Source: Salinirubellus salinus
GTDB taxonomy: Archaea; Halobacteriota; Halobacteria; Halobacteriales; Haloarculaceae
DNA length: 64,000 nt
NCBI RefSeq assembly: GCF_025231485.1
Contig: NZ_CP104003.1
Location: 620,001-684,000 of the forward strand
Reading direction: 5' to 3'
Positions within the stretch are counted from its first letter, which is position 1; each line of letters begins with the position of its first letter. Below, piece after piece: positions 8,396 to 16,670 of the stretch. The position numbers were made by a program, and so were the translations under genes. The notes under the pieces were generated by a model. That model worked only from the letters and a program-made list of their open reading frames with translations, made no database searches and had not been told where the DNA came from.

Positions 8396-9121
8396 GTGCA
8401 GGTCGTCGGCTACGAACCGTCGCCCGATGCGGCCGTCGTCCTGGCCGACGGGGGGCGACTCGAACGGGTCGGGCTCGCCCCGGGGACGACGCTCGCGTAC
8501 ACGCTGGGCGAGCGCCACTGCGCGGGGACGGTCCAGGGCGAGCACCACGTCGCCTGCGAGCGGTCGACGGCGCCCTACTGTTCGGTCCACGAGCGCCCGC
8601 ACTACGACCCGGCGACCTCCGACGAGGAACACGCCGTCTACCTCGCCGCGTTCGCGCCCCACCTGTTCAAGGTGGGTATCACGAAGACCCGACGGCTGGA
8701 GACCCGTCTCCGCGAGCAGGGGGCCGACCGGGGTGCGCACGTCTACACCGTCACGGACGGCGAGGTGGCCCTGCAGGTGGAGGACGACGTCTACGCGGAC
8801 CCACGACTGACCCAGTGGGTGCAGGTGAGTCAGAAGGTGCCGGGCCTCCACCGAACCGTCGACGAACGTGCGTGGACGGCGCTCCTCGACGACTTCACCG
8901 TCCACGAGTCGTTCGGGTTCGACTACGGGCTCTCGCTGACCGACCAGCCCGTGCCAGAGACGCTCCTCACCGGGACCGTCAGCGGCGTGCAGGGTCGCGT
9001 GCTCGTCCTCGAGCGGGCCGGCACCGTCTACGCGGTCGACCTGCGTGACCTCCTCGGCTACGAACTCACCGACGGGGAGGAGGACCGGGAGTTGCAGTCG
9101 AGTCTCGGGGCGTGGGGCTGA
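8396..9121 (+). CDS. DUF2797 family protein
   Basis: A 241-residue protein of the DUF2797 family, widespread in haloarchaea and some bacteria, with no assigned function. Features are a Cys/His-rich stretch (CAG...HVACE...PYCSVHE, about residues 42-66) typical of a zinc site, and a GIY-YIG-like segment VYLAAFAPHLFKVGIT at about 80-95 followed by an RLxxRLREQGA helix. This resembles the core of GIY-YIG nucleases but I do not see a full catalytic set. The GTG at 8396 is chosen from the TATA distance; GTG 8387 would add three residues. Confidence 0.75.
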   Translation: MQVVGYEPSPDAAVVLADGGRLERVGLAPGTTLAYTLGERHCAGTVQGEHHVACERSTAPYCSVHERPHYDPATSDEEHAVYLAAFAPHLFKVGITKTRRLETRLREQGADRGAHVYTVTDGEVALQVEDDVYADPRLTQWVQVSQKVPGLHRTVDERAWTALLDDFTVHESFGFDYGLSLTDQPVPETLLTGTVSGVQGRVLVLERAGTVYAVDLRDLLGYELTDGEEDRELQSSLGAWG

Positions 9122-9183
9122 GTCGGTCCTCGCCGACCTATCGCCACACAAGACATTTACCCGGAGTGGGGGAACCGCCGTCC

Positions 9184-10200
9184 ATGCGTCCCGAGCGTTA
9201 CCTCGCGGGGGGCGCGGCCGTCGTCGTGGCGGTCGCCGTCCTCCTCGCGGGACTGGTCCCCGGTATCGTCGCGACGCCCGAGGAGGACGTCCGGCCCTCC
9301 AGAGTGGGTGTCGTGGAGACGACGGTCGCGGCCGGCGAGATGGGCGGGTCGACGGCCACCCTCCAGGTCGACTCCCGCCTCTACCACCGCGGCGGCCCGG
9401 CCGAGAACCTCACCGTCCACTACCGGGCGGTCGACCTCGACACCGGCCTCGTCGCCACGACAGAGGTGGTCGACGTGGGCACCGTCGAGGACGAGCGGGA
9501 GGTGTCAGTCCCGGCGAACGTCACCGTCGAGCGACAAGGTGGCTACCGCCTCACCACCATCGTCTACGAGGACGGCCGCCGCGTGATGGAGGAGTCGACG
9601 GAGGTGCGTGGCGTCGGCACCCTCCGGCCCGACTACGCCACGGCCGACATCCAGTTCGAGTCGTTCGACGGCGCTGCCGCCGAGTTCCCCGCGGTGGAGT
9701 ACCGCATCGCGAGTGTCGACGAGACCCGCAACCGGACGACGCTGAACGTCTCCGCGTACCTCACGAACGAGGGCGACGACCTCGAGGGTGACGTCCGACT
9801 GGTCGTGCAGGCGCGGCAGGTCGACTCGAACATCGTCGCCGACCGAGCGACGACGCAGGTGGCCGAGATCAGGCCCGGTCGGACAGCCACCCCGAGCGTC
9901 TCGCTGACGGTCCCCAGCCGCTACAACTACTACCTCGACGCGACGCTCTGGCGCGACGGGGTCGTGGTCGGCACCGCCCGTGCCCCGGCGAGTCTGGACC
10001 CCACCGAGACGGTGCCGACGAACACGACGACACGCGACTCGGGGCTCCGGGTCGGTGACTTCGACGACGACGGCTCCCGGCCAACGGAGCGACCTCGGCG
10101 GACCGCCACCGCGAGCGGTGGGCAGCCCGGCTTCGGACCGCTGCTCGCGCTGGTGGCGCTCGGCGGTGGGCTCCTGCTGACCCGGAGGTGGTCGGCGTGA
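9184..10200 (+). CDS. DUF7490-type PGF-CTERM surface protein
   Basis: A 338-residue secreted or surface-anchored protein. The N-terminus (residues 8-30) is a hydrophobic Ala/Val signal segment. The body (about 40-290) is two beta-rich repeats with several N-x-S/T sites, and a Thr/Pro/Arg linker precedes the C-terminal anchor: a PGF motif (QPGFGP, about 315-320), a hydrophobic helix and terminal Arg residues. This is the PGF-CTERM signal processed by archaeosortase A and replaced by lipid. I believe the body matches the haloarchaeal DUF7490 family. The next gene overlaps its stop codon (GTGA), so the two are coupled. Confidence 0.78.
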   Translation: MRPERYLAGGAAVVVAVAVLLAGLVPGIVATPEEDVRPSRVGVVETTVAAGEMGGSTATLQVDSRLYHRGGPAENLTVHYRAVDLDTGLVATTEVVDVGTVEDEREVSVPANVTVERQGGYRLTTIVYEDGRRVMEESTEVRGVGTLRPDYATADIQFESFDGAAAEFPAVEYRIASVDETRNRTTLNVSAYLTNEGDDLEGDVRLVVQARQVDSNIVADRATTQVAEIRPGRTATPSVSLTVPSRYNYYLDATLWRDGVVVGTARAPASLDPTETVPTNTTTRDSGLRVGDFDDDGSRPTERPRRTATASGGQPGFGPLLALVALGGGLLLTRRWSA

Positions 10201-10481
10201 CCGACGGCGAGGCGGCGGCCACCAGCGCCGAGTCGCCTACCGACGACGCTGTGGGCGGTCTCGACACCGACCGGGCCACCAAGCTCCTCGTCTGGGCCGG
10301 CGTCGTCCTGCTCGGTCTGACGGCCGCGGTGGCGCTCGCGGGCTTCTACAACGGCGTCACCGGCACCATCCGAGTGTGGGTCTCTGACCCCTACCAGCCC
10401 GTGTTCCGCGCGGTGTTCAACCTCGCGCTGTTGCTCGCCGCGCTCGGGGGAATCGGTCTGCTGGTCCGTCGGGCCGACTGA
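10197..10481 (+). CDS. Small two-helix membrane protein, coupled to the surface protein gene
   Basis: A 94-residue protein that starts at a GTG overlapping the stop codon of the PGF-CTERM gene. An acidic N-terminal arm of about 30 residues is followed by two membrane helices (about 31-52 and 69-90). The loop contains an aromatic GFYNGVTG segment. No enzyme motif is visible. The overlap implies translation coupled to the surface protein, so a role in its membrane placement or folding is possible but unproven. Confidence 0.65.
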   Translation: MTDGEAAATSAESPTDDAVGGLDTDRATKLLVWAGVVLLGLTAAVALAGFYNGVTGTIRVWVSDPYQPVFRAVFNLALLLAALGGIGLLVRRAD

Positions 10482-10558
10482 CAGGTCCGGTCCCGGGGCC
10501 GGTCCCGACCCGGTTCCGTTCCCGTGGCTTTTTCCACCGTGACCCCGAATCCCGTCTC

Positions 10559-10987
10559 ATGGCAGACGACGAACCCGAAGACGCTGGCGCAGAAGGCGAC
10601 GAGAGTGAGGAGTCGGGCGAGGAGAAGTCGTTCCGCGAGCGCGTCGAGGAGATCCGACAGCAGCGCGCGGAGGAGCGAGAAGAGGGCGAGGCGCCCGAGG
10701 ACCCCCGCGAACGCATGGAGGAGATGATGGGCGGCGGTCCGGGCGGACCCGGTATGGGCGGCGGTGGCCCGGGCGGCATGGGTGGCGGCGGCAACCCGTT
10801 CGCGCAGATGATGGGCGGCATGATGGGCGGCGGCCCCGGCGCGGCGCTCGGTGGCTCCCCCGAGGGCCGCGGTGAGGGGAGCAGCAAGGCCGACGAGGAA
10901 CTCGTCCGCGAGGTCCGCAAGGTCCGCGACGAGCTGCACGACATCCGTCGCGAGATGGAGCGCATCGCGGAAGCGCTCGAGGACTGA
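10559..10987 (+). CDS. Acidic coiled-coil protein with a Gly/Met-rich centre
   Basis: A 142-residue protein of unusual build: an acidic N-terminus (1-21), a charged helix (22-57), a low-complexity Gly/Met/Pro segment (about 56-100) with repeated GGM and GGGPGG units, and a C-terminal heptad-rich helix (108-142) likely to form a coiled coil. GGM repeats are known from chaperonin tails, but no chaperonin domain is present. The function is unknown; a scaffold or chaperone-like role is a guess. A CTTTTTCC tract about 30 nt upstream may be its promoter. Confidence 0.65.
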   Translation: MADDEPEDAGAEGDESEESGEEKSFRERVEEIRQQRAEEREEGEAPEDPRERMEEMMGGGPGGPGMGGGGPGGMGGGGNPFAQMMGGMMGGGPGAALGGSPEGRGEGSSKADEELVREVRKVRDELHDIRREMERIAEALED

Positions 10988-11038
10988 GCGGTCGCTCCAC
11001 CCACGGTTTCTCTGCTGGCGCCGGCCGGCGAGCCGCGG

Positions 11039-12139
11039 CTACAGGACGTCGTCGTAGACCTCGGCGAGCCGGTCGACGGCGTGTTCGACGCTCATCTCCT
11101 CCCGTCGGTCGAGACACCGCTCGCGGAGTCCCTCCCCGTCCCGGAGCACGCGCTCGATGCCGTCGCGGAAGCCACGGGTGTCGCCGGGCTGGAAGTGGTA
11201 GCCCGTCTCGCCGTCGTCGACGGTGTCGGAGAGGGCACCGCTGTCGACGCCGACGACCGGTGTGCCACACGCGTTCGCCTCCAGTGCCACCAGGCCCTGC
11301 GTCTCGACGGGACTGGGGAACGCGAACGCCGAGAGCGCGGAGTAGAACGCCGGGAGCTCCTCCCTGTCGAGGAAGCCGAGGAAGCGCACGTCGGCGTCCA
11401 CGTCGGCCGCGCGCTCCTCCAGCGTGTCGCGGGCGGGGCCGTCACCGCCGAAGACGACGGTGGCGTCGATGCCGTCCACCGCCTCCAGGATGGCCCCGAG
11501 GTCCTTCTCGAAGCCGTGACGGCCGGTGTAGCCCACGAGCGGCCCGTCGGGGAGGCCGTGACGCTCGCGGAAGCCGTTGGTCTCGACGGGACGGAAGAAC
11601 TCCACGTCGACGCCGTTCGGCACCACTTGGACCGGCGCGTCGACGCCGGACTCGCGCAGGTGCTCGCGGGCGGGGGCCGAGGGGACGACCACGGCGTCAA
11701 CCCGGTTCATGTACCACGTCTCGTAGGCGAGCGCGGTCCGCTCGAGCGACGAGGCGACGCGGCTGGAGGTGAGGTAGTCGACGTACTCGGCGGTCGGCGT
11801 GTGGTACGACGCCACGAGGGGCGTGTCCTCGCGCCACGAGAGGTAGCGTCCGGTGAGACCCATCAGGAACGGCGTGTGGGCGTGGACGAGGTCGGCGTCT
11901 TTCGCGGGGTCGGGCACGCCTGGAATCCCGACGCGGAAGCCGTCGTAGAACGGGAAGTCGAACCCGCGCACCGGGTACTCGCCGGGAGCCGGGTCGTACG
12001 CGGGGGACGCCGGGTAGACCACGTCCATCCGACCGCCACGCTCGGCCCAGCGCTCGCGCCACGTGCGCACCGTGTAGGTGACGCCGTTGACCGTCGGGAG
12101 GTAGGTGTCGGTGAACGCGGCGACGGTCGGGAGGCTCAT
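11039..12139 (-). CDS. GT4 family glycosyltransferase
   Basis: A 366-residue retaining glycosyltransferase of the GT-B fold, family 4. The N-terminal DTYLPTVNGVTYTV segment (about 10-23) is typical of GT4 enzymes that glycosylate lipids or make glycolipid head groups. The C-terminal donor site has GYTGRHGFEKDL and the E-x7-E motif region SPVETQGLVALEANACGTPVVG. No membrane helix is seen, so it probably acts at the cytosolic face. It lies 45 bp downstream of a second GT4 gene on the same strand, probably in one transcript. The sugar donor and acceptor are unknown. Confidence 0.88.
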   Translation of the reverse strand: MSLPTVAAFTDTYLPTVNGVTYTVRTWRERWAERGGRMDVVYPASPAYDPAPGEYPVRGFDFPFYDGFRVGIPGVPDPAKDADLVHAHTPFLMGLTGRYLSWREDTPLVASYHTPTAEYVDYLTSSRVASSLERTALAYETWYMNRVDAVVVPSAPAREHLRESGVDAPVQVVPNGVDVEFFRPVETNGFRERHGLPDGPLVGYTGRHGFEKDLGAILEAVDGIDATVVFGGDGPARDTLEERAADVDADVRFLGFLDREELPAFYSALSAFAFPSPVETQGLVALEANACGTPVVGVDSGALSDTVDDGETGYHFQPGDTRGFRDGIERVLRDGEGLRERCLDRREEMSVEHAVDRLAEVYDDVL

Positions 12140-12184
12140 CTGCCGGTGGTTCCACGGTTCGCCGCTAAGGGGTTTCGACTTCGG

Positions 12185-13249
12185 TCAGGCGACTGGGTCG
12201 CCCGCCACGACGTCCTCGTACGCCGTCACGAGCTCCTCGCCCAGCCGGTCCAGCGAGTGCTTGGCGGCCGTCTCCCTCGCGTTCTCACCGAGTCGCTCGC
12301 GGAGGTCGGGGTCCGCGGCGAGTCGTTCGAGTGCCTCGCGGTACTCCTCGTGGGTCGAACACAGCAGGCAGTCCTCGCCGTCGGTGTAGTACTCGCGGAA
12401 GACGGGGAGGTCCGAGAGGACGACGGCCTTCCCGCAGGCCATCGCCTCCAGCACGGCGATACCCTGATTCTCGTCCTTCGTCGGGAACAGGTAGACGTCG
12501 CCCGCCCCGAACCCGCCGCGGATGTCGTCGACCCACCCCGTGAACGTCACGTTCTCGGGGGGGTTCTGGGTCCACTTTCGGACCGTCGGCGAGGCCTGCG
12601 GTCCCTCGTCGTAGTGGCCGAACCACGCGAACGCGTGGTCGGTCTCCTGGGCGAGTTCGCAGAAGCGCGTCAGTCCCTTGCGTTCGAAGACGTTGCCGAC
12701 GGCGAAGACGACCATCCCGTCGAGGTCGTAGCGGTCGCGGTACGCCTCGCGGAGTTCTTCGTGGCCCTCGAGCCGTCCGGCGTCGACCCCGTTCGAGACG
12801 GGACGGATGGGCGCGTCGACCGGGTAGGACTCGAGGTTCGACTTCGTGTACTCGGAGGGGCACAGCACGAGGTCGGCCTGCGAGTAGAACCACCGCAGGT
12901 ACGGTTCGAGCACGGGTGCCACCTCGGAGGAGAACCGGAACGACTCGCCGAAGTCCTCGGCCGTGACGTGGCTGTGGAGGACGAGCGGTACGTCGTTGCG
13001 CTTCGCGTGCCGGGCGACGGCCACCGACCCCGGCCCGATGACGTTGCAGTGAGCCACGTCGTAGGCCTCGAAGAACGGGTCCCCGACGGCCCGTCGGAGC
13101 GCCGCATCCGGGAGGGTCCCGCCGTTCCACGGCGAGGTCAGCAGGTCCACCTCGGTGTCGGCGAGCGCCTTGCGCTGGTGCATCGTCGCCGTCCCGATCC
13201 CCGACCGTTCCAGTCGGTCGGCCAGTTCGAGGTAGTTCAGCACGCGCAT
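12185..13249 (-). CDS. GT4 family glycosyltransferase
   Basis: A 354-residue GT-B glycosyltransferase. The donor-site motif is DENQGIAVLEAMACGKAVV (E-x7-E), with an FAVGNVFERKGL segment before it. The acceptor half opens MRVLNYLELADRLERSGIGT, a form seen in archaeal GT4 enzymes. It is upstream of the other GT4 gene and likely co-transcribed with it. The two proteins are not close copies of each other, so they may add different sugars in one glycolipid or glycan pathway. Confidence 0.87.
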   Translation of the reverse strand: MRVLNYLELADRLERSGIGTATMHQRKALADTEVDLLTSPWNGGTLPDAALRRAVGDPFFEAYDVAHCNVIGPGSVAVARHAKRNDVPLVLHSHVTAEDFGESFRFSSEVAPVLEPYLRWFYSQADLVLCPSEYTKSNLESYPVDAPIRPVSNGVDAGRLEGHEELREAYRDRYDLDGMVVFAVGNVFERKGLTRFCELAQETDHAFAWFGHYDEGPQASPTVRKWTQNPPENVTFTGWVDDIRGGFGAGDVYLFPTKDENQGIAVLEAMACGKAVVLSDLPVFREYYTDGEDCLLCSTHEEYREALERLAADPDLRERLGENARETAAKHSLDRLGEELVTAYEDVVAGDPVA

Positions 13250-13304
13250 TCGTCACCCGATGCGATTCGGGGGCCGGCTATAGCCCTGTTGGCTCGCGCC
13301 TGCC

Positions 13305-14285
13305 TCAGTCCCACGCGGGGCGGTACTCCCCCGAGATGGGTGGCTCGCTCCCCACCCACTCGGCCCGGCCGGCGGGTGACTCCACGGTCACGGGCCCCTC
13401 GTCCGCCACCTCGTAGGTCAGCGTCACGTCCGACACCGAGCAGTGGGCGTTGTACCGCAACGTCTCGTCCGGCGCGCAGTAGGCGACCGGCTGCCAGTGC
13501 GCCGGGTCCGCACGCACCGTCGCGGTCAGCTCGACGCCCTCACCGCTCGCGCGGAACCGCCAGTGGCCCACGTCGTCGCGCAGGGTTCGGTTGTTCCGCA
13601 GCACGTGCACGAGTCGGTTGAGCGGGTAGACCTCGTCACCACGGCGGAACAGGACCGAGAGCGTCCCGTCGAGGTCCAGCGCCTCCAGCGACAGGGCGGG
13701 GTCCTCGAACCCGTTGCACTGCACCCAGCGCCACCGCTCGGGTGGGTAGGTCCCGACGGTGTGGCCCTGGTGCCCCGGCGCCTCGTCGAACGCGACGGTG
13801 TGGTCGCCGACCGTGACGGTGCCGGAGGTCAGCACCGACTCGTTCCGCGACCAGTGGCTCCCGGCGTCGACGAGTGCCCCGAGCAGTGCCGTCAGCGTCT
13901 GGCTCCGCAACGGTGTGAAGACGTACTCGTCCGGGTCGTGTTCGAGGTCCCACGACACCCCCTCCTCCGGGAGTGCCCCCCACGCGGACGAGGACGTGAG
14001 TTCGCCGCCCGTGTCCGCGTCGCCGACCTCGAGCGCGAACGGGTCGTCCCGTCGGTGGACGACGCCGAGGGGGAACGAGCGGGAGACGAACCTCGAGTTC
14101 TCGCCGTCGGTCAGGGCGGCCCACACGCGTCCCTCGCGTCGGCCCCCGGCCGTCGAGAGCAGCGTGTAGCGGTACCAGAACGCCCGCGAGCCGTCTCGCG
14201 GGCCGACGAGCCCGTACCACACCTCCCGGCCGCGCTCCCCCGTCGCCAGCGGCCAGTCCAGCACCGGCGCGTTCGGGTCACTCAT
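13305..14285 (-). CDS. Lipocalin-like (CrtC/AttH-type) hypothetical protein
   Basis: A 326-residue beta-rich protein without signal peptide or membrane helix. The pattern of aromatic strands (WYGLVGP, AFWYRYTLL, a GHQGHTVG turn and RWRWVQCNGF) resembles the tandem lipocalin-like fold of carotenoid 1,2-hydratase (CrtC), AttH and tocopherol cyclase proteins, but I cannot confirm membership by eye. The ATG at 14285 is chosen because residues upstream come from the tRNA-Gln region. It lies 55 bp upstream of the two GT4 genes on the same strand and might belong with them. Confidence 0.6.
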   Translation of the reverse strand: MSDPNAPVLDWPLATGERGREVWYGLVGPRDGSRAFWYRYTLLSTAGGRREGRVWAALTDGENSRFVSRSFPLGVVHRRDDPFALEVGDADTGGELTSSSAWGALPEEGVSWDLEHDPDEYVFTPLRSQTLTALLGALVDAGSHWSRNESVLTSGTVTVGDHTVAFDEAPGHQGHTVGTYPPERWRWVQCNGFEDPALSLEALDLDGTLSVLFRRGDEVYPLNRLVHVLRNNRTLRDDVGHWRFRASGEGVELTATVRADPAHWQPVAYCAPDETLRYNAHCSVSDVTLTYEVADEGPVTVESPAGRAEWVGSEPPISGEYRPAWD

Positions 14286-14345
14286 GTCAGTAGCGGTGTC
14301 GGTAGCGGTGATAAGCGTTGGTGCGGCGGCGAGGGGGAGACTCAG

Positions 14346-14450
14346 TAGCTCCGAGCGGATTCGAACCGCTGTCATGGGCTGTCTTCCGGCACTACCCGTG
14401 AGTACGTCCCGTCCAAAGGCCCATATGATTGGCCACTACACCACGGAGCT
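14346..14450 (-). tRNA. tRNA-Gln(TTG) with a 32-nt intron
   Basis: The minus strand folds into a full cloverleaf: acceptor AGCTCCG/CGGAGCT, anticodon stem TGGGC/GCCCA, T-arm AGCGG-TTCGAAT-CCGCT, discriminator A. The anticodon is TTG (glutamine). Exons of 38 and 35 nt give a 73-nt mature tRNA without encoded CCA. A 32-nt intron sits after position 37, the canonical archaeal site, where a bulge-helix-bulge is cut by the splicing endonuclease. An intron in tRNA-Gln(UUG) is known from other haloarchaea such as Haloferax. On the + strand it occupies the 5' side of the DUF1269 gene. Confidence 0.95.
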
Positions 14451-14720
14451 TCGTCACCGGATACTGGCCCGGCGTACAATAGCGTTACTTTCGAACACCA
14501 GAATCGGGTCGCCCGAACGGGTCCGGGTCGTCGACGTGGAGCGTCGGTGCGGACTCCCACCGCTACGGCCGTCGGTAGGAATATCATACCACAGACAGTC
14601 CGGAGTCTGCGACGAACGGTGTGTTCCGCCCACGCCGGGGGGCCCAGCGCGGTATGCCAGCTCCTACCGGGCGGCAGGAGATGTATTACAAAGCCGGCAG
14701 CGAGACATTCCGCGGCCCGT

Positions 14721-15218
14721 ATGAGTTCACTTGTGGTACTCGCGTTCGACGACATGGACGGTGCGGAGTCGATGCGCGAACGGATGTACGACTTCCAGCG
14801 GCGAGAGCTGATCACACTCGAGGACGCGGCGGTCGTCGTCCGCAAACCGAACGGGCACACGAAGGTCAAGCAGGCCCACAGCCTCGTGGGGTCCGGTGCC
14901 CTCGGCGGGGCGTTCTGGGGGACGCTCATCGGCCTGCTGTTCATGGCGCCGTGGCTGGGACTCGTCACTGGCGCGGCGGCCGGTGCGCTCGCCGGGAAAC
15001 TGGGCGACATCGGTATCGACGACTCGTTCATCGAGCAGGTCAGCGAGACCGTCCAGCCAGGGGAGTCGGCGCTGTTCCTGCTGAGCCGCGACGCACAGCT
15101 CGAGCGCATCCGGGAGGAACTCTCGGACGTGGAGTTCGAGATAATCGAGACGAACCTCTCGCCGGACGACGAGACGCAACTGCGCGAGACGTTCGCGGCC
15201 GAGGAAGTGGCCGGCTGA
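14721..15218 (+). CDS. DUF1269 family membrane protein
   Basis: A 165-residue protein of the DUF1269 family. It begins with a ferredoxin-like soluble segment (SSLVVLAFDDMDGAESM), has a conserved Gly/Ala-rich double helix hairpin in the middle (about residues 55-92, GALGGAFWGTLIGLLF...), and an acidic C-terminal soluble part (ESALFLLSRDAQLERI). Bacterial relatives are described only as putative membrane proteins. The ATG at 14721 fits the family start and a likely TATA-like ATTACAAA about 30 nt upstream. The DUF389 gene follows 87 bp downstream. Confidence 0.82.
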   Translation: MSSLVVLAFDDMDGAESMRERMYDFQRRELITLEDAAVVVRKPNGHTKVKQAHSLVGSGALGGAFWGTLIGLLFMAPWLGLVTGAAAGALAGKLGDIGIDDSFIEQVSETVQPGESALFLLSRDAQLERIREELSDVEFEIIETNLSPDDETQLRETFAAEEVAG

Positions 15219-15305
15219 TGGCGACAGGGGGGTCGCTCGACGGAGTCAGCGTCGGGGAATCGACGAGGCGGGCTGGCCTCGTGAACGACCACTACTCGAA
15301 CTAGC

Positions 15306-16670
15306 ATGCGACTGATACAGGTCCTCATCCCGGAGGGGACGCGCGAGACGGTCCTCGAGGCACTCGACGAGGAGGGTATCGACTACGCCGTGTTCGACGA
15401 GGTCGGTCGCGGTGACTTCGAGGCCATGGTCCAGTTCCCGGTTCCACCCAGCGGGGTCGAGACGGTGATGGACCGACTGACCGACGCGGGGGTCCGGGAG
15501 GACGCCTACACCGTCGTGTTGCCGACGGAGACGGTGGTCTCCCAGCGGCTCTCCGCTCTGGTCGAACGGTTCCCAGGACTCCGTATCTCCCGGGAGGAGC
15601 TGTACGCTCGGGCGCAGGACCTCGCGCCGGCGAACTCGACGTTCTTCGCGTTCATCCTCCTGAGCACGATCATCGCGACGACTGGGCTGTTGCTGGACTC
15701 GGCGGCGACCATCATCGGCGCGATGGTCGTGGCCCCGCTGATGGGGCCGGCCATCTCGGCCAGCGTCGGGACCATCCTCGACGACGTGAACATGACCCGA
15801 CGGGGCGTCCTCCTCCAGGTGACCGGTCTCCTCGCCGCCATCCTCACCGGGGCCGTCATGGGCTGGCTCCTCCAGCAGACCATCCTCATCCCGCCCGAAC
15901 TCGACATCCGGACCATCCCGCAGGTCGCCGAGCGGACGAGTCCGAACTTCCTGTCGCTGTTCCTCGCGCTCGGGTCCGGCATCGCCGGCAGCCTGAGCAT
16001 CATGCGGGGCTCCGGGTCGACGCTGGTCGGCGTGGCCATCGCGGTGGCCCTCATCCCCCCGGCGGCGACCTCCGGCCTCGGCATCGCGTTCGGACTGTGG
16101 GGTGTCGCTCTCGCGGCTGCCGTCCTCGTCCTCGTGAACCTGCTCGCCATCAACCTCTCCGCGCTCCTCCTCTTCTGGGTCGCGGGGTTCAAGCCGCTCG
16201 AAGCGGGCAAGTTCGAGGGTGTCAGGGCCTCGGTGTTCTCTCGCGTCGTCGTCATCGCCATCGGCATCGCCGTGCTCTCCATCGCCCTCGGAGCGGTCAC
16301 GTGGACGACCTTCCAGACGCAGTCACTCGAGCGGCAGGTGCAGGTCGACATGGAACAGCGGTTCGCGGAGGCGGACATCGAGGGGGTCGAACTCGTCTCG
16401 GTGACGGTCGACTACGAGCCAGCCGACATGCTCGTCGGGGAGCAACCGCAGGTGAACGTGCTCGTCGGCATCCCGAGGGACCTCGATGCCCCACCCGACC
16501 TCGCGCAGCGGTGGGACGACGAACTGACCGAGACGCTGGGGCGGGACGTCGTCGTCAGGGTGGGGTTCGTCGAGGCACAGGTCTCGGAGAGCGAACCCCG
16601 GGACCCGCCGCTCGGATGGCCGAACCTCGCTGGTGGGGACCGGGCCCACGTCCACCCGACGGCCGCGTGA
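15306..16670 (+). CDS. DUF389 / TIGR00341 membrane protein
   Basis: A 454-residue membrane protein of the TIGR00341 (DUF389) family. It has an ACT-like soluble N-terminal domain (about 1-75), then a block of seven or so membrane helices (about 115-350) with the family motifs SAATIIGAMVVAPLMGP (about 130-146) and VALIPPAATSGLG (about 242-254), and a soluble C-terminal domain of about 100 residues. No transport substrate has been settled for this family. It pairs with the DUF1269 gene just upstream, and both combine a small soluble sensor-like domain with a membrane hairpin or bundle. Confidence 0.87.
   Translation: MRLIQVLIPEGTRETVLEALDEEGIDYAVFDEVGRGDFEAMVQFPVPPSGVETVMDRLTDAGVREDAYTVVLPTETVVSQRLSALVERFPGLRISREELYARAQDLAPANSTFFAFILLSTIIATTGLLLDSAATIIGAMVVAPLMGPAISASVGTILDDVNMTRRGVLLQVTGLLAAILTGAVMGWLLQQTILIPPELDIRTIPQVAERTSPNFLSLFLALGSGIAGSLSIMRGSGSTLVGVAIAVALIPPAATSGLGIAFGLWGVALAAAVLVLVNLLAINLSALLLFWVAGFKPLEAGKFEGVRASVFSRVVVIAIGIAVLSIALGAVTWTTFQTQSLERQVQVDMEQRFAEADIEGVELVSVTVDYEPADMLVGEQPQVNVLVGIPRDLDAPPDLAQRWDDELTETLGRDVVVRVGFVEAQVSESEPRDPPLGWPNLAGGDRAHVHPTAA

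Noticed and set aside
11081-13621. A very long open frame (846 codons) on the plus strand across both GT4 genes
   Set aside because: It is antisense to two clear glycosyltransferases and made of Arg/Glu/Val-rich low-information sequence, as expected when GC-rich haloarchaeal codons are read on the other strand.
14346-14450. tRNA-Gln as an integration site for a mobile element
   Set aside because: No integrase gene and no second copy of the tRNA 3' end is seen within the window.
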